A program made the translations under genes and the position numbers. A stretch of DNA of 64,000 bases from Anaerolineales bacterium (GTDB taxonomy: Bacteria; Chloroflexota; Anaerolineae; Anaerolineales; Villigracilaceae), in the NCBI GenBank assembly GCA_015075725.1, contig JABTTV010000001.1:1612001-1676000 (forward strand). The letters are read 5' to 3'. The notes under the pieces were generated by a model. The model did not search any database and was not told the DNA's origin. It worked only from the letters and a program-made list of their open reading frames with translations. Below, one piece after another: positions 39,390-48,129 of the stretch. Position 1 is the first letter of the stretch. Each line of letters opens with the position of its first letter.

Positions 39390-40058
39390 TCACTCCGGAG
39401 TGATCAACCCCAATTTCCTCGCCTTCGCGATGGCGTCTGCCCGCGTCCTTGCGTTGAGTTTGAGGTATGCGCCCGAAAGCAGGGTGCGAAATGCCGAATG
39501 AGTGATACTCATCTTTTTGGCAAGGACGACGCTTTTCTCGCCGGGTAACGAGGCGCACAACGATAGCGCCTCGAGCTGACGCGGACTCAACTGTTTCCCG
39601 CTGTCGCTCGACAAATGCTTGTCGTATAAAGCGCCCGCTTCCTTGCTTAAATAAACGCCGCCCTCCGCCACAGATTTGATGATATCTGGCAGGTTGTCGT
39701 TGGCTTCGCGGTCGTCCTTGAGGACATATCCGTTCGCGCCCGCCGCCATCACCTCGCGGATCAGTCCGCGTTCGGCGTGCATGCTGATGACCAGAATGTT
39801 CAAGTTGGGATGCTCTTCCAGCAATTTCGGGATGACATGCAGAATCGGGTAGGAATTGCGGTTCTCCGCCGAGGTCGGCACGGTGATGTCCAGTATCAAC
39901 ACATCCACTTCCCCTTTTTGTAGGACCGGTTCCATTAAATCAGCAAATCCCATCGTTGCGGCGATCTCGATCTGCGGGTCTTTGCCCAGTTTGGATAAAT
40001 ATCCTTCCACGGTCATCGGGTGATCGTCCAGGATCGCGACGCGTATCTTTGTTTCCAT
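39390..40058 (-). CDS. NarL/LuxR-type response regulator (ComA-like)
   Basis: A 222-residue response regulator. Receiver domain with AILDDHPMTVEGYL, the phospho-acceptor Asp in VDVLILDITVP, and K in GYVLKDD. C-terminal LuxR-type helix-turn-helix beginning LSPRQLEALSLCASL and ending RTRADAIAKARKLGL. The expected kinase lies at 36762-38978 on the same strand with the ComQ-like remnant between them. Start 40058 (METKIRV); 40085 is an in-frame alternative. Confidence 0.92.
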   Translation of the reverse strand: METKIRVAILDDHPMTVEGYLSKLGKDPQIEIAATMGFADLMEPVLQKGEVDVLILDITVPTSAENRNSYPILHVIPKLLEEHPNLNILVISMHAERGLIREVMAAGANGYVLKDDREANDNLPDIIKSVAEGGVYLSKEAGALYDKHLSSDSGKQLSPRQLEALSLCASLPGEKSVVLAKKMSITHSAFRTLLSGAYLKLNARTRADAIAKARKLGLITPE

Positions 40059-40391
40059 AAAGCACACTCCCACATCGACTTTCATTCAGGGTAGCAGAAA
40101 ATATAGCCCGTTTCAACTGATACAGTACAAATGCCTAGACCCCCATCCATTGACCGTGTAACCGGAGTCAATACAATATATTCATAACCGATACTTGGTG
40201 AAGCGGAAATGGGTGATTCGTCCCATCTCTGCAAGGAATGACAGGGGGAGGGGAACAGGGCGCTCACCCAGCCTCTGGGCGGCTCGAATGCCAGTGGACT
40301 GGCGGAGGAGGCTGGGCGCGCCGAAGGGGAGATAATCTTAATAAAAAATGCGACTGTCAACGAAAATGACAGTCGCATTTCTGTTTGATCC
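40059..40391. repeat. intergenic region with inverted repeat element
   Basis: No gene is visible in these 333 bases. 40261-40320 is a nested palindrome: outer arms CCCAGCCTC (40267-40275) / GAGGCTGGG (40308-40316), inner arms GCCAGT/ACTGGC (40290-40303). It shares CGCTCACC and the GCCAGTGGACTGGC-like core with the 13460 hairpin. The part next to the response regulator holds its promoter (a TATATT-like box on the minus strand near 40100). Confidence 0.6.
40346..40380 (-). terminator. terminator after the 40392-41168 gene
   Basis: Perfect 14-bp stem AAATGCGACTGTCA/TGACAGTCGCATTT with a 7-nt loop; on the minus strand it is followed by a T tract. The core GACTGTCA is shared with the 25174 hairpin. 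Confidence 0.85.
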
Positions 40392-41168
40392 TCACGCTCC
40401 CGGCACGTACTTCTGCTCCCATTCCGCGATCGCGGCGCGGATGGCGGATTTGATGTTCGCATCGGGCACATCGTCGATGGTCTCGTATTTCTTTTCGCCG
40501 ATGACGACTTCGAGCCCGCCGGAGGACGCGTCTTGCAGGTGAATATCGAACTGTGCGAGCGGGGTCCCGGCGATTCGTTTTTGCAGGACGACGTCGATCT
40601 GTTTGACCATGCTTAGTAATTTAAATTCGGTTTCGGGGTCGGTCTTGGGTTTCGGCTGCGCCATGGGGAATGTGACAGAGACCGGCTTGACCGAAGGCTC
40701 GGCGGGAATCGAAACTTGCGGCGCGAATGAGGCGAGGTCGGGCTGCGGGCTTGAAGCCTGCGCGGGCATCGCTCCGCTCTCGAGCCAGGGTCGAAAGTGA
40801 TTGACGAGTTCGAGCAGACGTCTTTTGCGTTCGGGGGTGAGAGGCGCGGAGAGGGGTTTGCCGTCCATCTCGATCTGCACACGTAAATTTTCCGCTTCCA
40901 TGACTCTCAAGAGCGCCTTGTCATCCCCTGAGTGAGGGACATTCGCGCCCAGGGCTTTCGCTTCTTTTAATAGCTGCTCGGCTTCCGCGAATTTTTTGCG
41001 GGCTTCCTCGCGCGCATTCTCCACTTTCAAGTCCGCCGACTCGGCTTTTTTGCGCGCATCGATCGCCATGTTGAAATAGCCGAGCAGTCCGCCGACGAGA
41101 AACACAAGCAAGCCCATTCCCCAGAGAAAAAGGGTGGGAACGGTCACGGTGGCAAAATTGATCTGCAT
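40392..41168 (-). CDS. membrane-anchored coiled-coil protein
   Basis: A 258-residue protein with one N-terminal membrane helix (TLFLWGMGLLVFLVGGLLGYF, about 12-32), a charged coiled coil (ARKKAESADLKVENAREEARKKFAEAEQ region, 38-70), a Pro-rich linker and a C-terminal domain that starts near TEFKLLSMVKQIDVVLQKR. It begins one base after the mutM stop, so it is in the same transcript. No known domain. Confidence 0.75.
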   Translation of the reverse strand: MQINFATVTVPTLFLWGMGLLVFLVGGLLGYFNMAIDARKKAESADLKVENAREEARKKFAEAEQLLKEAKALGANVPHSGDDKALLRVMEAENLRVQIEMDGKPLSAPLTPERKRRLLELVNHFRPWLESGAMPAQASSPQPDLASFAPQVSIPAEPSVKPVSVTFPMAQPKPKTDPETEFKLLSMVKQIDVVLQKRIAGTPLAQFDIHLQDASSGGLEVVIGEKKYETIDDVPDANIKSAIRAAIAEWEQKYVPGA

Positions 41169-41169
41169 G

Positions 41170-41991
41170 TCATTTCCTTTCGAGCGGCTGGCAGTTCGGG
41201 CAGATATGCGTGCCGCGCTGACCGACCGTTAATTTCTGAATCTTCGCTCCGCAAGTAAAACAGGGCTCGCCTTCGCGGTCGTAGACGCGGAAATGGTTCT
41301 GGTACTCGCCGCCGCGATAGACCCAGTCGATGCTCGCGCCATTCCTGCGGATGCCTTCCTTTAACACGGATCGGATCGCCTCATGCAGCGCCTGAGCCTG
41401 TTTCAGCGTCACGGAGTTGGACGACCTGAGTGGATGCAGCTTCGCCAAATGCAGGGACTCGTCCGCATAGATGTTGCCGACTCCGGCAAGGAAAGTCTGG
41501 TCGAGCAGGAGCGGTTTCAACTGGCGGTTTCGCTTGCGCAAGTTTTCAAACAACCACTGCGGTGTGAATTCCTTGCCGAGCGGCTCGGGTCCGAGTTTGC
41601 CAAGCACGGATTCGGGTTTGTCTGTCAGCCAGACGCGCCCAAACTTGCGCGTATCGTTGAAGGCGAGGTGACTCTCTTCTCCGCGTTTTCCGCTCAGGGT
41701 GAGGATGAGGCGGTCGTGTTTTTCCGGTTTGATTTTACCTTTTCTTATCACAATATCCCCGCTCATGCGCAAATGTATCAGGATACTGTAAGTTTCCAGC
41801 CTAAGGATGAGGTATTTTGCCCGGCGCGTGACCCCAAAAATTCGCTGGCCTTTCACCTGATCTTTGAATTTTTTCGCGGAAGGGAAGGCGATCGTCCGCG
41901 CCCAGCGCACGTCGGCAGAAATGATGGTCCGCCCGGCGACGAGCGGCTCGATGGAACGGGCAATGGTTTCGACTTCGGGGAGTTCGGGCAT
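41170..41991 (-). CDS. mutM: formamidopyrimidine-DNA glycosylase
   Basis: A 273-residue Fpg/MutM enzyme that removes 8-oxoguanine and formamidopyrimidines. The mature N-terminus PELPEVETIARS with the catalytic Pro2 and Glu3, the conserved Lys in LIHLRMSGD, the helix-two-turn-helix QTFLAGVGNIYADE and the C-terminal zinc finger CFTCGAKIQK...CPNC are all present. It follows prs after a 76-bp spacer made of repeats. Confidence 0.97.
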   Translation of the reverse strand: MPELPEVETIARSIEPLVAGRTIISADVRWARTIAFPSAKKFKDQVKGQRIFGVTRRAKYLILRLETYSILIHLRMSGDIVIRKGKIKPEKHDRLILTLSGKRGEESHLAFNDTRKFGRVWLTDKPESVLGKLGPEPLGKEFTPQWLFENLRKRNRQLKPLLLDQTFLAGVGNIYADESLHLAKLHPLRSSNSVTLKQAQALHEAIRSVLKEGIRRNGASIDWVYRGGEYQNHFRVYDREGEPCFTCGAKIQKLTVGQRGTHICPNCQPLERK

Positions 41992-42000
41992 GGCTAGGTT

Positions 42001-42060
42001 TCAAGCTTCAGGTTTCAAGTTGAAGGTTCAACCTGAAACCTTTCAACCTTCAACCTGCCA
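42001..42060. repeat. GTTGAAAG/GGTTTCAA degenerate repeat
   Basis: TTCAAGCTTCAGGTTTCAAG then TTGAAGGTTCAACCTGAAACC and more of the same, an array of short units in both orientations that can fold on itself. Related arrays are at 9069-9090, 11078-11100 and inside the ABC-F gene at 15374-15422. Confidence 0.65.
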
Positions 42061-42067
42061 ACCGGAT

Positions 42068-43057
42068 TTATTCGTTGAACATCTCCCCAACCGAGCGCCC
42101 TTCATGCGCGCGCTTGATGACCTCGCCCAACAACGAAGCCACCGAGAGGACGGTCAGTTTGCCTTCGAGCATTTTTATTTTCTCGGGGGAGATCGGAGCC
42201 GTGTCGGTGGTGATGATGCGCTTGATGGGCAGGGAGGCGAGGCGTTCCGCGCCGTTCGCGGAAAGGATGGCATGCACGAAGATCAGATATACATCCCGCG
42301 CGCCGTTCTTTTTCACCACATCCACCGCCTGCGCAATCGAGCCGCCGGTATCCACTTCGTCGTCCACGATGATGACGTCGCGGTCTTTCACTTCGCCGAT
42401 CAGGGTCAGCGCTTCGGCTTTTGCTTCGTTGCCCTGCCTGCGCTTTTCGATGAAGGCGATCGGCATGTCCATGTCGGCCGCATAATTGCGCCCCTTTTTG
42501 GCGAAACCGAGATCGACGGATACGACAACGGGATCTTTCATGCTGGCGCGCAGGTTCTGGTTGATGTGATGAATCAACATGTGCGAAGCGGTCAACACAT
42601 CGCCGGGGATCGAGAAGAATCCCTGGATCTGCCCGGCGTGCGGGTCGAGGGTCATGTAACGATCCGCGCCGGCGACTTCGATCATGTCCGCCACAAGGCG
42701 TGCGGTGATGGGAACGCGCGGCTGGTCTTTCTTATCGGAGCGTCCGTAACACAGATAGGGCACCACGGCCGTGATGCGCGCCGCCGAATCCAGTTTCAAG
42801 GTCTGGATCATGATGAGCAGTTCCATCAGGTTGCGATGCACCGGCGAGGACGTGGTCTGGATGACGTACACATCCTGTCCGCGCACGCTCCCGCTCAGTT
42901 TGATGAAAAGATTTTCGTTCGGGAACTCGATCACTTCGCGCCCGCTCAGGGGCATGTCGAGGTACTCTGCGATCTTTTTCGCCAGCTCCGGCGACCCTGT
43001 GCCGCCGAACAGTTTTATGCCGCCGTACACCTTCAGATCGTGATGAACGTGATGCAT
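42068..43057 (-). CDS. prs: ribose-phosphate pyrophosphokinase
   Basis: A 329-residue PRPP synthetase making 5-phosphoribosyl diphosphate from ribose 5-phosphate and ATP. Motifs are LFGGTGSPELAKKIAEYL, PNENLFIKLSGSVRG, YLCYGRSDKKD, the metal site TLDPHAGQIQGFF, the flexible-loop KRR and the PRPP-binding VIIVDDEVDTGGSI. Start 43057, 5 nt after the acetyltransferase stop. Confidence 0.96.
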   Translation of the reverse strand: MHHVHHDLKVYGGIKLFGGTGSPELAKKIAEYLDMPLSGREVIEFPNENLFIKLSGSVRGQDVYVIQTTSSPVHRNLMELLIMIQTLKLDSAARITAVVPYLCYGRSDKKDQPRVPITARLVADMIEVAGADRYMTLDPHAGQIQGFFSIPGDVLTASHMLIHHINQNLRASMKDPVVVSVDLGFAKKGRNYAADMDMPIAFIEKRRQGNEAKAEALTLIGEVKDRDVIIVDDEVDTGGSIAQAVDVVKKNGARDVYLIFVHAILSANGAERLASLPIKRIITTDTAPISPEKIKMLEGKLTVLSVASLLGEVIKRAHEGRSVGEMFNE

Positions 43058-43062
43058 GACCC

Positions 43063-43617
43063 TTACTTCTCCTTCTTGCGAGTGTCCCATTCCGAACGCA
43101 GGACGCTCATGAACAGGACATCCTCGTATTTTCCGTGTTTGTAGACAGCCTGACGCTGCCGCCCCTCCAGAACGAACCCGGCTTTTTCGTAGGAACGCAC
43201 CGCGCGCACGTTATCTTCATAGACCCGCAAAAAGATGCGGTTCAGGTTCAACGTCTCGAAACCGTGTTGAAGCAGCAGGATCATCGCTTCCGCCCCGTAG
43301 CCTTTGTCCCATTCGCTTTTCTCGCCGATGATGATTCCCAATTCGGCGCTGCGATTTGCCAGCGAAATGCCGAACACGCCGCAGTTGCCGATCAATTTCC
43401 AGTTCCTTCCCTTGCGGACCTCGATGGCGAGCGGTTTTTCATCCGGGTCGCTCTTCGACATCCTGTCGAACCAATTTTCTTCATCCTGCATCGAAAGCGG
43501 CAGATACATCGCCAGTCCGCGCGTCACTTCGGGGTCGTTCACCCACTTGTGAAATTTCGCCACGTCTTCACGCTCGATCGCGCGCAGGCGGATTCGTTTC
43601 CCATAAATGATGCTCAT
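43063..43617 (-). CDS. GNAT acetyltransferase (RimJ/RimL type)
   Basis: A 184-residue GNAT protein: IRLRAIEREDVAKFHKWVND at the N-terminus, ELGIIIGEKSEWDKGYGAEA with the CoA-binding G-x-G-A, LNRIFLRVYEDNVRAVRSYE and a basic end. Resembles RimJ/RimL ribosomal or spermidine-type N-acetyltransferases; substrate not deducible. Overlaps the meaB stop by 4 nt and is followed by prs within 5 nt. Confidence 0.9.
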   Translation of the reverse strand: MSIIYGKRIRLRAIEREDVAKFHKWVNDPEVTRGLAMYLPLSMQDEENWFDRMSKSDPDEKPLAIEVRKGRNWKLIGNCGVFGISLANRSAELGIIIGEKSEWDKGYGAEAMILLLQHGFETLNLNRIFLRVYEDNVRAVRSYEKAGFVLEGRQRQAVYKHGKYEDVLFMSVLRSEWDTRKKEK

Positions 43618-44618
43618 GACTGCCTTCCATTCATCAAGGAAGCTGCCGCTTCCCACGGCGACATTTTTCTTTGGATGACCGACTCAAGCGCCTTTTCATA
43701 CGCCGGTGCAGGGACATCCTCTTTGAAGCGGCTCATCAACCCGTCGCGGACCAGCGCTTCCAACTCGACCTCGAACCGGGTCCGCTCGCGGGAATCCCAT
43801 TCTCCGCTGGTCCTTAAGTGACTCACATGCCGCGCAACCGCGTCCGCCAGTTCAGGGATACCCGTGCCTTCGGTCGAGATCGTCCGCAGGATCGGGGGGA
43901 TCCACATCTTTGTGTTTTCGTTCTTTTTCGGCGCTGTGACTCGCATATACGCGCCATGATGTTTGAAAACCCTTTCGGTCGGATGTGCCAGTTCAAGCAT
44001 GGTCTTCAGCGCCTTCTCTGTATTCTCGACGCCGGGACGGTCCGCTTTGTTGATGACCAGGATGTCGGCGATCTCCAATATACCAGCCTTGATGGCTTGT
44101 ATGTCATCGCCAAGCCCGGGCGCTTCCACGACGAGGGTCGTGTGAGCGAGACCGGCGATATCCACTTCGCTTTGACCCGCGCCGACGGTTTCGACAATGA
44201 TGATGTCGAACCCGGCCGCATCGAAGACCTGGACAAGGTTCGCGGTCGCCTGCGCCAGTCCGCCCAGCGAGCCGCGCGAAGCCATCGAACGGATGAAAAC
44301 ATTCGGGTCGCCGGAAAGGTCGCGCATGCGGACCCTATCCCCAAGCACCGCTCCGCCCGTGAATGGGCTGGACGGATCGACGGCAATGATCGCGATGCGC
44401 TTCTCCTCCGTCCTGCGGTAGTGCAAAGCCAGTTGATTCACCAGCGAGGATTTGCCTGTGCCCGGCGCGCCGGTCACACCGATGAGATGCGCTTTGCCGG
44501 TGTGCGGAAATAATTCCTTCAAGGCTGCGCGCCCATCGGGCGTGTCGTTTTCAACCTGGGTCAAGAGACGCGCAAGCGCAAGGCGGTCACCGTTAAGAAT
44601 GGCTTGGGCTAAGTTCAT
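43614..44618 (-). CDS. meaB: methylmalonyl-CoA mutase-associated GTPase MeaB/ArgK
   Basis: A 334-residue G3E-family GTPase that protects and loads adenosylcobalamin into methylmalonyl-CoA mutase. Walker A GVTGAPGTGKSSLVN, switch DPSSPFTGGAVLGDR, the IIVETVGAGQSEVDIA motif, and the guanine-specificity motif NKAD. It follows the cobalamin-binding mutase subunit gene, which supports this role. Start 44618; a 6-residue extension to 44636 is possible. Confidence 0.96.
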   Translation of the reverse strand: MNLAQAILNGDRLALARLLTQVENDTPDGRAALKELFPHTGKAHLIGVTGAPGTGKSSLVNQLALHYRRTEEKRIAIIAVDPSSPFTGGAVLGDRVRMRDLSGDPNVFIRSMASRGSLGGLAQATANLVQVFDAAGFDIIIVETVGAGQSEVDIAGLAHTTLVVEAPGLGDDIQAIKAGILEIADILVINKADRPGVENTEKALKTMLELAHPTERVFKHHGAYMRVTAPKKNENTKMWIPPILRTISTEGTGIPELADAVARHVSHLRTSGEWDSRERTRFEVELEALVRDGLMSRFKEDVPAPAYEKALESVIQRKMSPWEAAASLMNGRQS

Positions 44619-44637
44619 TCGTTTCCTTAAGAACAAA

Positions 44638-44659
44638 ACACAGAGCAGGGGCTCTGTGT
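44638..44659. repeat. hairpin between mcmB and meaB
   Basis: Perfect 9-bp stem ACACAGAGC/GCTCTGTGT with an AGGG loop and no T tract, in the 54-nt gap between two co-directional genes. It may attenuate or process the transcript. Confidence 0.55.
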
Positions 44660-44672
44660 GGAAGTATTCAGG

Positions 44673-45086
44673 CTAACCCGTCACAGCCTGTTTTATATCG
44701 CGGATGATGTCTTCGGTGGATGCGCCGGGTCCGTATACACCCGCAACGCCCAATTCTTTCAGGCGGTGCAGGTCTTCATCGGGAATTATTCCGCCCAAAA
44801 AGACTTTGACGTGAGATTGCCCATTGGAACGCAGGAGTTCCATCACGCGCGGGGTCAATGCCATGTGCGCGCCAGAAAGCACCGAGAGTCCCACCACATC
44901 CACATCCTCCTGCAGAGCCGCCTCGGCGATCATTTCTGGAGTCTGCCGCAGCCCGGTGTAGATGACCTCCATCCCTGCATCGCGCAGGGCGCGCGCGATC
45001 ACCTTTGCGCCGCGGTCATGCCCATCGAGGCCGGGTTTGGCCACCAACACGCGAACCTTTCGTTCGCCGGTTTTCTTTTCGGTCAT
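44673..45086 (-). CDS. mcmB: methylmalonyl-CoA mutase cobalamin-binding subunit
   Basis: A 137-residue stand-alone B12-binding domain. It has [18 protein letters not shown] with the D-x-H-x-x-G motif that ligates cobalt through His, [10 protein letters not shown] and the FLGGIIP loop. In many bacteria the mutase is split into a catalytic A subunit and this B subunit. The A subunit gene is not in the window. TATAAT lies on the minus strand near 45110-45125. Confidence 0.95.
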   Translation of the reverse strand: MTEKKTGERKVRVLVAKPGLDGHDRGAKVIARALRDAGMEVIYTGLRQTPEMIAEAALQEDVDVVGLSVLSGAHMALTPRVMELLRSNGQSHVKVFLGGIIPDEDLHRLKELGVAGVYGPGASTEDIIRDIKQAVTG

Positions 45087-45164
45087 TCATCCTCCGATTC
45101 AAGGTACCTCACGGCGATTATACTATGCATCACAAACGATAAATCACGCGCAGTGTCTTAAAGG

Positions 45165-45191
45165 AAAAGACGCGCATGAGGCGCGTCTTTT
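45165..45191 (-). terminator. terminator after the TolB-like lipoprotein gene
   Basis: Perfect 11-bp stem AAAAGACGCGC/GCGCGTCTTTT with a 5-nt loop, T-rich on both sides, 19 nt past the stop of the 45211-47004 gene. Confidence 0.85.
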
Positions 45192-45210
45192 GTTGTTTAT
45201 CAAATCCGTT

Positions 45211-47004
45211 TCAATCGCACAGGCGGTCTCCGATCACTGCAGTCTTTGCATCGTTCACCCGGCGGGATAGGAAGACCAGCCGCGAATCCGCGGTGATGCC
45301 GGGGATGTCGGCGGAAATCGTCAGGGTCTTCGCGCCGGAGTCGAAGGATGGCGAGAATTTTTCGCCTTTGGCGAACGTTTGCGCGGCTGAGTCGAATTTG
45401 CCCACCACGCCTTCGGATTTTGGAGCGGCGCCGGGAAGGATTCCGACTGACAATGCGTACTCCATGCCGAATTTATCCCCGCTCAAGGCGTTGTTGTCCA
45501 CATCCACGAGGACATCGAATCCGTTGACGAAATTGGTCACATCGGAGGTCAGGTAGGCGGTCAGGTCCGGGTTCACTGATTTCATGGTCATGATTATTGT
45601 GAGGGTCTCACCGTTAAGCGATGCGGATGCTTCGATAAAATCGTACAGTTCGGGGACGGGAGTTTCATCCTCTTCATCCGGGAAGGTCCCGCCGGGGTTG
45701 CAGGCGTTTGGAACGGAAAGCCCGAGGGGAACATCAAACGCCAGTTCTGCTTCCAGCCATTGAACCGGGCAGTGTTTGACTGACGATTGAAGTCCCGGGG
45801 GCAGTTCCACCGGCTGGGAACTCGATGGATCGATCACTTCGATGCCGCCTTCGTTTCCGGCGATGCCTTCGAGCGCGAGGATCAGTTTATTATCCGGGGT
45901 CCAGCCGCAGACGCGGCCGCCGCCGCGAATCTCGGTGAGCGTTGATGTTTCGACATTGACCAATCTATCCGGCTTGGTTACTTTTTCCCCGGGGTCGGTT
46001 CCCGCCTCGGCGCGGGGATCGGAAATATATTTTATATCGATGAAGCGTCCATCGGGTGACCAGCCTACATTGCATAGATACTTCGAGTCCATGTCGTATT
46101 CGGTCAATTGGGTGACGTCTGTAAAATTGGAGCGCGCCACATAAACGATATCGTGATCCTTTTGCACATCGCGCCGGGCGACGAACGCGGCCCTGTTACC
46201 ATCCGGCGAAAATGCCAGGCATTCCACCTTGTCGTTGAATTCCATGCCTGAAATTGGAATATCCTCATCTCCCGAGTCGTCGGCAAAGATCGAACGGAAA
46301 TTTGTTACGAAGGTCAGCGGATGGAATGCCTTCCCCCCGGGATTCCAGGCGATCTGCCAATGCTCGTTAGCGATGGAGTCCAGCGGGATGAGCACATCGC
46401 CGTCTGCTCCGACCGCGTAGAAATTCGTCAGCTTGTAGAATGCCTTGTCGTAGCCCCAGGCTGCTCCGGCGAGTTTCGAGCCGTCTGGCGACCATTTCCA
46501 GTACACTCCGTACGTATCCGATGGGATTGGCAGGCGGATGGCGGTCTTGCTCTCCAGAAAATAAACGTAATGCTCGAAGGCGCAGCGGAAACGATTGTCG
46601 AGACCGGCGCAGATGGTCACGAGCGCCTTCGTAAAATCGCGTGTGAATTCTATGGGAATCGGTCTGGCATAACCATAGGTGTAGGACTCTGCCGATCTGT
46701 CCTCGGTGAGCAGGAGCTGTAATTCCTTCCGGCTGACGAGCACTTTTGACTCGCCAGTATCCGGGTCGATGGAGAGGATATTTTCTCCATCGTCGTATAT
46801 GACCGCTCCGTTGGGGCTTGCCGCGGGGGTTGGTTGCAGTTCGGGTGGTTCGACGACGATTATGGTCGCGGCGGGAGCGGGAGCAGCTTCGGCGGGAACT
46901 TCAGTGGGGATCGGTGCGGCCGCGGGCTGACTGCCAAGGTTGCAGGAAGCAAGAATCAATGCAGAGACTACTAGAACGAAATACCCGAGCCGTTTTTCTG
47001 TCAT
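45211..47004 (-). CDS. TolB/WD40-like beta-propeller lipoprotein
   Basis: A 597-residue exported lipoprotein: signal peptide MTEKRLGYFVLVVSALI with lipobox LASC (Cys21), a Pro/Ala/Thr linker, then propeller blades of the PD40 type (YWKWSPDGSKLAGAAWG, LAFSPDGNRAAFVARRD, NVGWSPDGRFIDIKYI) to about residue 410. The C-terminal 170 residues (from DFIEASASLNGE) form a beta sandwich with DVDNNALSGDKFG, a possible calcium loop. Likely a cell-surface binding protein. TATAAT on the minus strand near 47043. Confidence 0.88.
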   Translation of the reverse strand: MTEKRLGYFVLVVSALILASCNLGSQPAAAPIPTEVPAEAAPAPAATIIVVEPPELQPTPAASPNGAVIYDDGENILSIDPDTGESKVLVSRKELQLLLTEDRSAESYTYGYARPIPIEFTRDFTKALVTICAGLDNRFRCAFEHYVYFLESKTAIRLPIPSDTYGVYWKWSPDGSKLAGAAWGYDKAFYKLTNFYAVGADGDVLIPLDSIANEHWQIAWNPGGKAFHPLTFVTNFRSIFADDSGDEDIPISGMEFNDKVECLAFSPDGNRAAFVARRDVQKDHDIVYVARSNFTDVTQLTEYDMDSKYLCNVGWSPDGRFIDIKYISDPRAEAGTDPGEKVTKPDRLVNVETSTLTEIRGGGRVCGWTPDNKLILALEGIAGNEGGIEVIDPSSSQPVELPPGLQSSVKHCPVQWLEAELAFDVPLGLSVPNACNPGGTFPDEEDETPVPELYDFIEASASLNGETLTIIMTMKSVNPDLTAYLTSDVTNFVNGFDVLVDVDNNALSGDKFGMEYALSVGILPGAAPKSEGVVGKFDSAAQTFAKGEKFSPSFDSGAKTLTISADIPGITADSRLVFLSRRVNDAKTAVIGDRLCD

Positions 47005-47176
47005 TTCCTGTTTCTCCCGTTATTTCAAAGTTTTCGGGCATTATACTACCGCGGTGATTTCTGCTGGCGGCTTGCGACTAGGATGCTATTCAGATGAATC
47101 ATATCCACTTTACTTGGTACATTTCATTTTCCTTACAAACCATCTTTTTGGTAATTATATTTTCCCCTGAAAGTCC

Positions 47177-47182
47177 TATAAT
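47177..47182 (+). promoter_or_regulatory. -10 box of secreted protein copy 1
   Basis: TATAAT 52 nt before the ATG at 47234; ribosome site AAGGAG follows at about 47221. The corresponding box of copy 2 is TATAAT at 48081-48086 with TTGAAA 15 bp upstream. The two leaders differ, unlike the coding cores. Confidence 0.55.
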
Positions 47183-47233
47183 GATAGTGCTTGAAGTAAT
47201 CACCTAACTTGGAAAGAAAAAAGGAGAATCATT

Positions 47234-47791
47234 ATGAAAAAGTTATTCTATGCCACTCTGGTCCTCGCAGCCCTGTTGGCAGTAACCGCCGGGACGGCCT
47301 TCGCCGGTTCCGCGCTGGAACTGCGGTCGGTCGGGAACAACCAAGGCGGACCGACCTTCGTCTTCCGCGTGACGGGTGAGTTCTCGGATAGCGAGCTCAC
47401 CGGCTTCGTGCAGGTGCAGGGCGGGGACGACTTCCCGCTTTACTGCTCGCAGACCTCGCCAACTGAGGTCGTTTGTCACGCCTCCAAGAAAGTGGGCGGG
47501 CATGACGTGGTGGTCGGCTTCGGCGGCGCACGCTTCTGGACTTATGTAAAGGAATTCACGCCTAGATCATATTGCCTCTCGGTCTATGATTGGAATTTCC
47601 CGCCTCCTTTCACGCAATGGGAATTCCAGGGGACTAACTGCTCTGAAGAGGCTCCCTCTGCCGGTGATAGTATCGGCTTCCTCTCCCCTAATTTTGGTTT
47701 TACACCGTACACGTATTACCCCGGTGGATCCACAGAGGGCTTCGGGGGTGCAACCTGGACCCCGGCTGGTCCGGGTTATTACTATCCGTAA
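47234..47791 (+). CDS. secreted protein, tandem paralogue 1
   Basis: A 185-residue secreted protein: signal peptide MKKLFYATLVLAALLAVTA with cleavage after AFA (about residue 24), a conserved core (GSALELRSVGNNQGGPTFVF onward, about 25-107) with two Cys in LYCSQTSPTEVVCHAS, and a divergent, Tyr/Pro/Gly-rich C-terminus ending AGPGYYYP. The core is nearly identical at DNA level to 48154-48441 while the tail is unrelated. No known domain; role unknown, likely extracellular. Confidence 0.85.
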   Translation: MKKLFYATLVLAALLAVTAGTAFAGSALELRSVGNNQGGPTFVFRVTGEFSDSELTGFVQVQGGDDFPLYCSQTSPTEVVCHASKKVGGHDVVVGFGGARFWTYVKEFTPRSYCLSVYDWNFPPPFTQWEFQGTNCSEEAPSAGDSIGFLSPNFGFTPYTYYPGGSTEGFGGATWTPAGPGYYYP

Positions 47792-47852
47792 TGATTGAAG
47801 AGTGTCCCGCCCCGCTGGTTGAGGCTGGACTATCGAAGAGCGGAAAGCCAAC

Positions 47853-47886
47853 AAAAAGGACAGTCTCGCAAGGACTGTCCTTTTTT
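47853..47886 (+). terminator. rho-independent terminator
   Basis: Perfect 13-bp stem AAAAAGGACAGTC/GACTGTCCTTTTT with a 7-nt loop and T tract, after secreted paralogue 1. Confidence 0.92.
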
Positions 47887-47907
47887 GCTTTATTTGGAGA
47901 CAGTATG

Positions 47908-47973
47908 CTAATAATTCGTCGTCCGGTCGATCTGTCCCTTTTCGCGGGCAATAGAGTCACACCAGCAGAAAAC
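47908..47973 (-). pseudogene. duplicated 3' end of the ABC-2 permease gene
   Basis: Read on the minus strand these 66 bases encode VFCWCDSIAREKGQIDRTTNY and a stop, against VFHWCDSIAREKGLIDRTTNY at the end of the intact permease (48763). The rest of the gene is absent. It marks the right end of a tandem duplication that also copied the secreted protein gene. The remaining spacer up to 48129 has no gene. Confidence 0.85.
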
Positions 47974-48129
47974 CCGCCCCCAGTCCATTTGGAGGGGGAT
48001 ATGGGTCAATCATGACGTTCCATCCTGCCGGTTAAGTCGGTTCTGCAATTAATCCTTTGTTGAAAATCTCATAAACTGGCTATAATAGAGAAAGGCATTT
48101 GTAAACCCATTTTAGCAAAGGAGAGTGAT

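Noticed and set aside
41864..43144. 426-codon plus-strand frame opposite mutM and prs
   Set aside because: Antisense to two unambiguous enzymes; the long open frame results from GC-rich codon structure.
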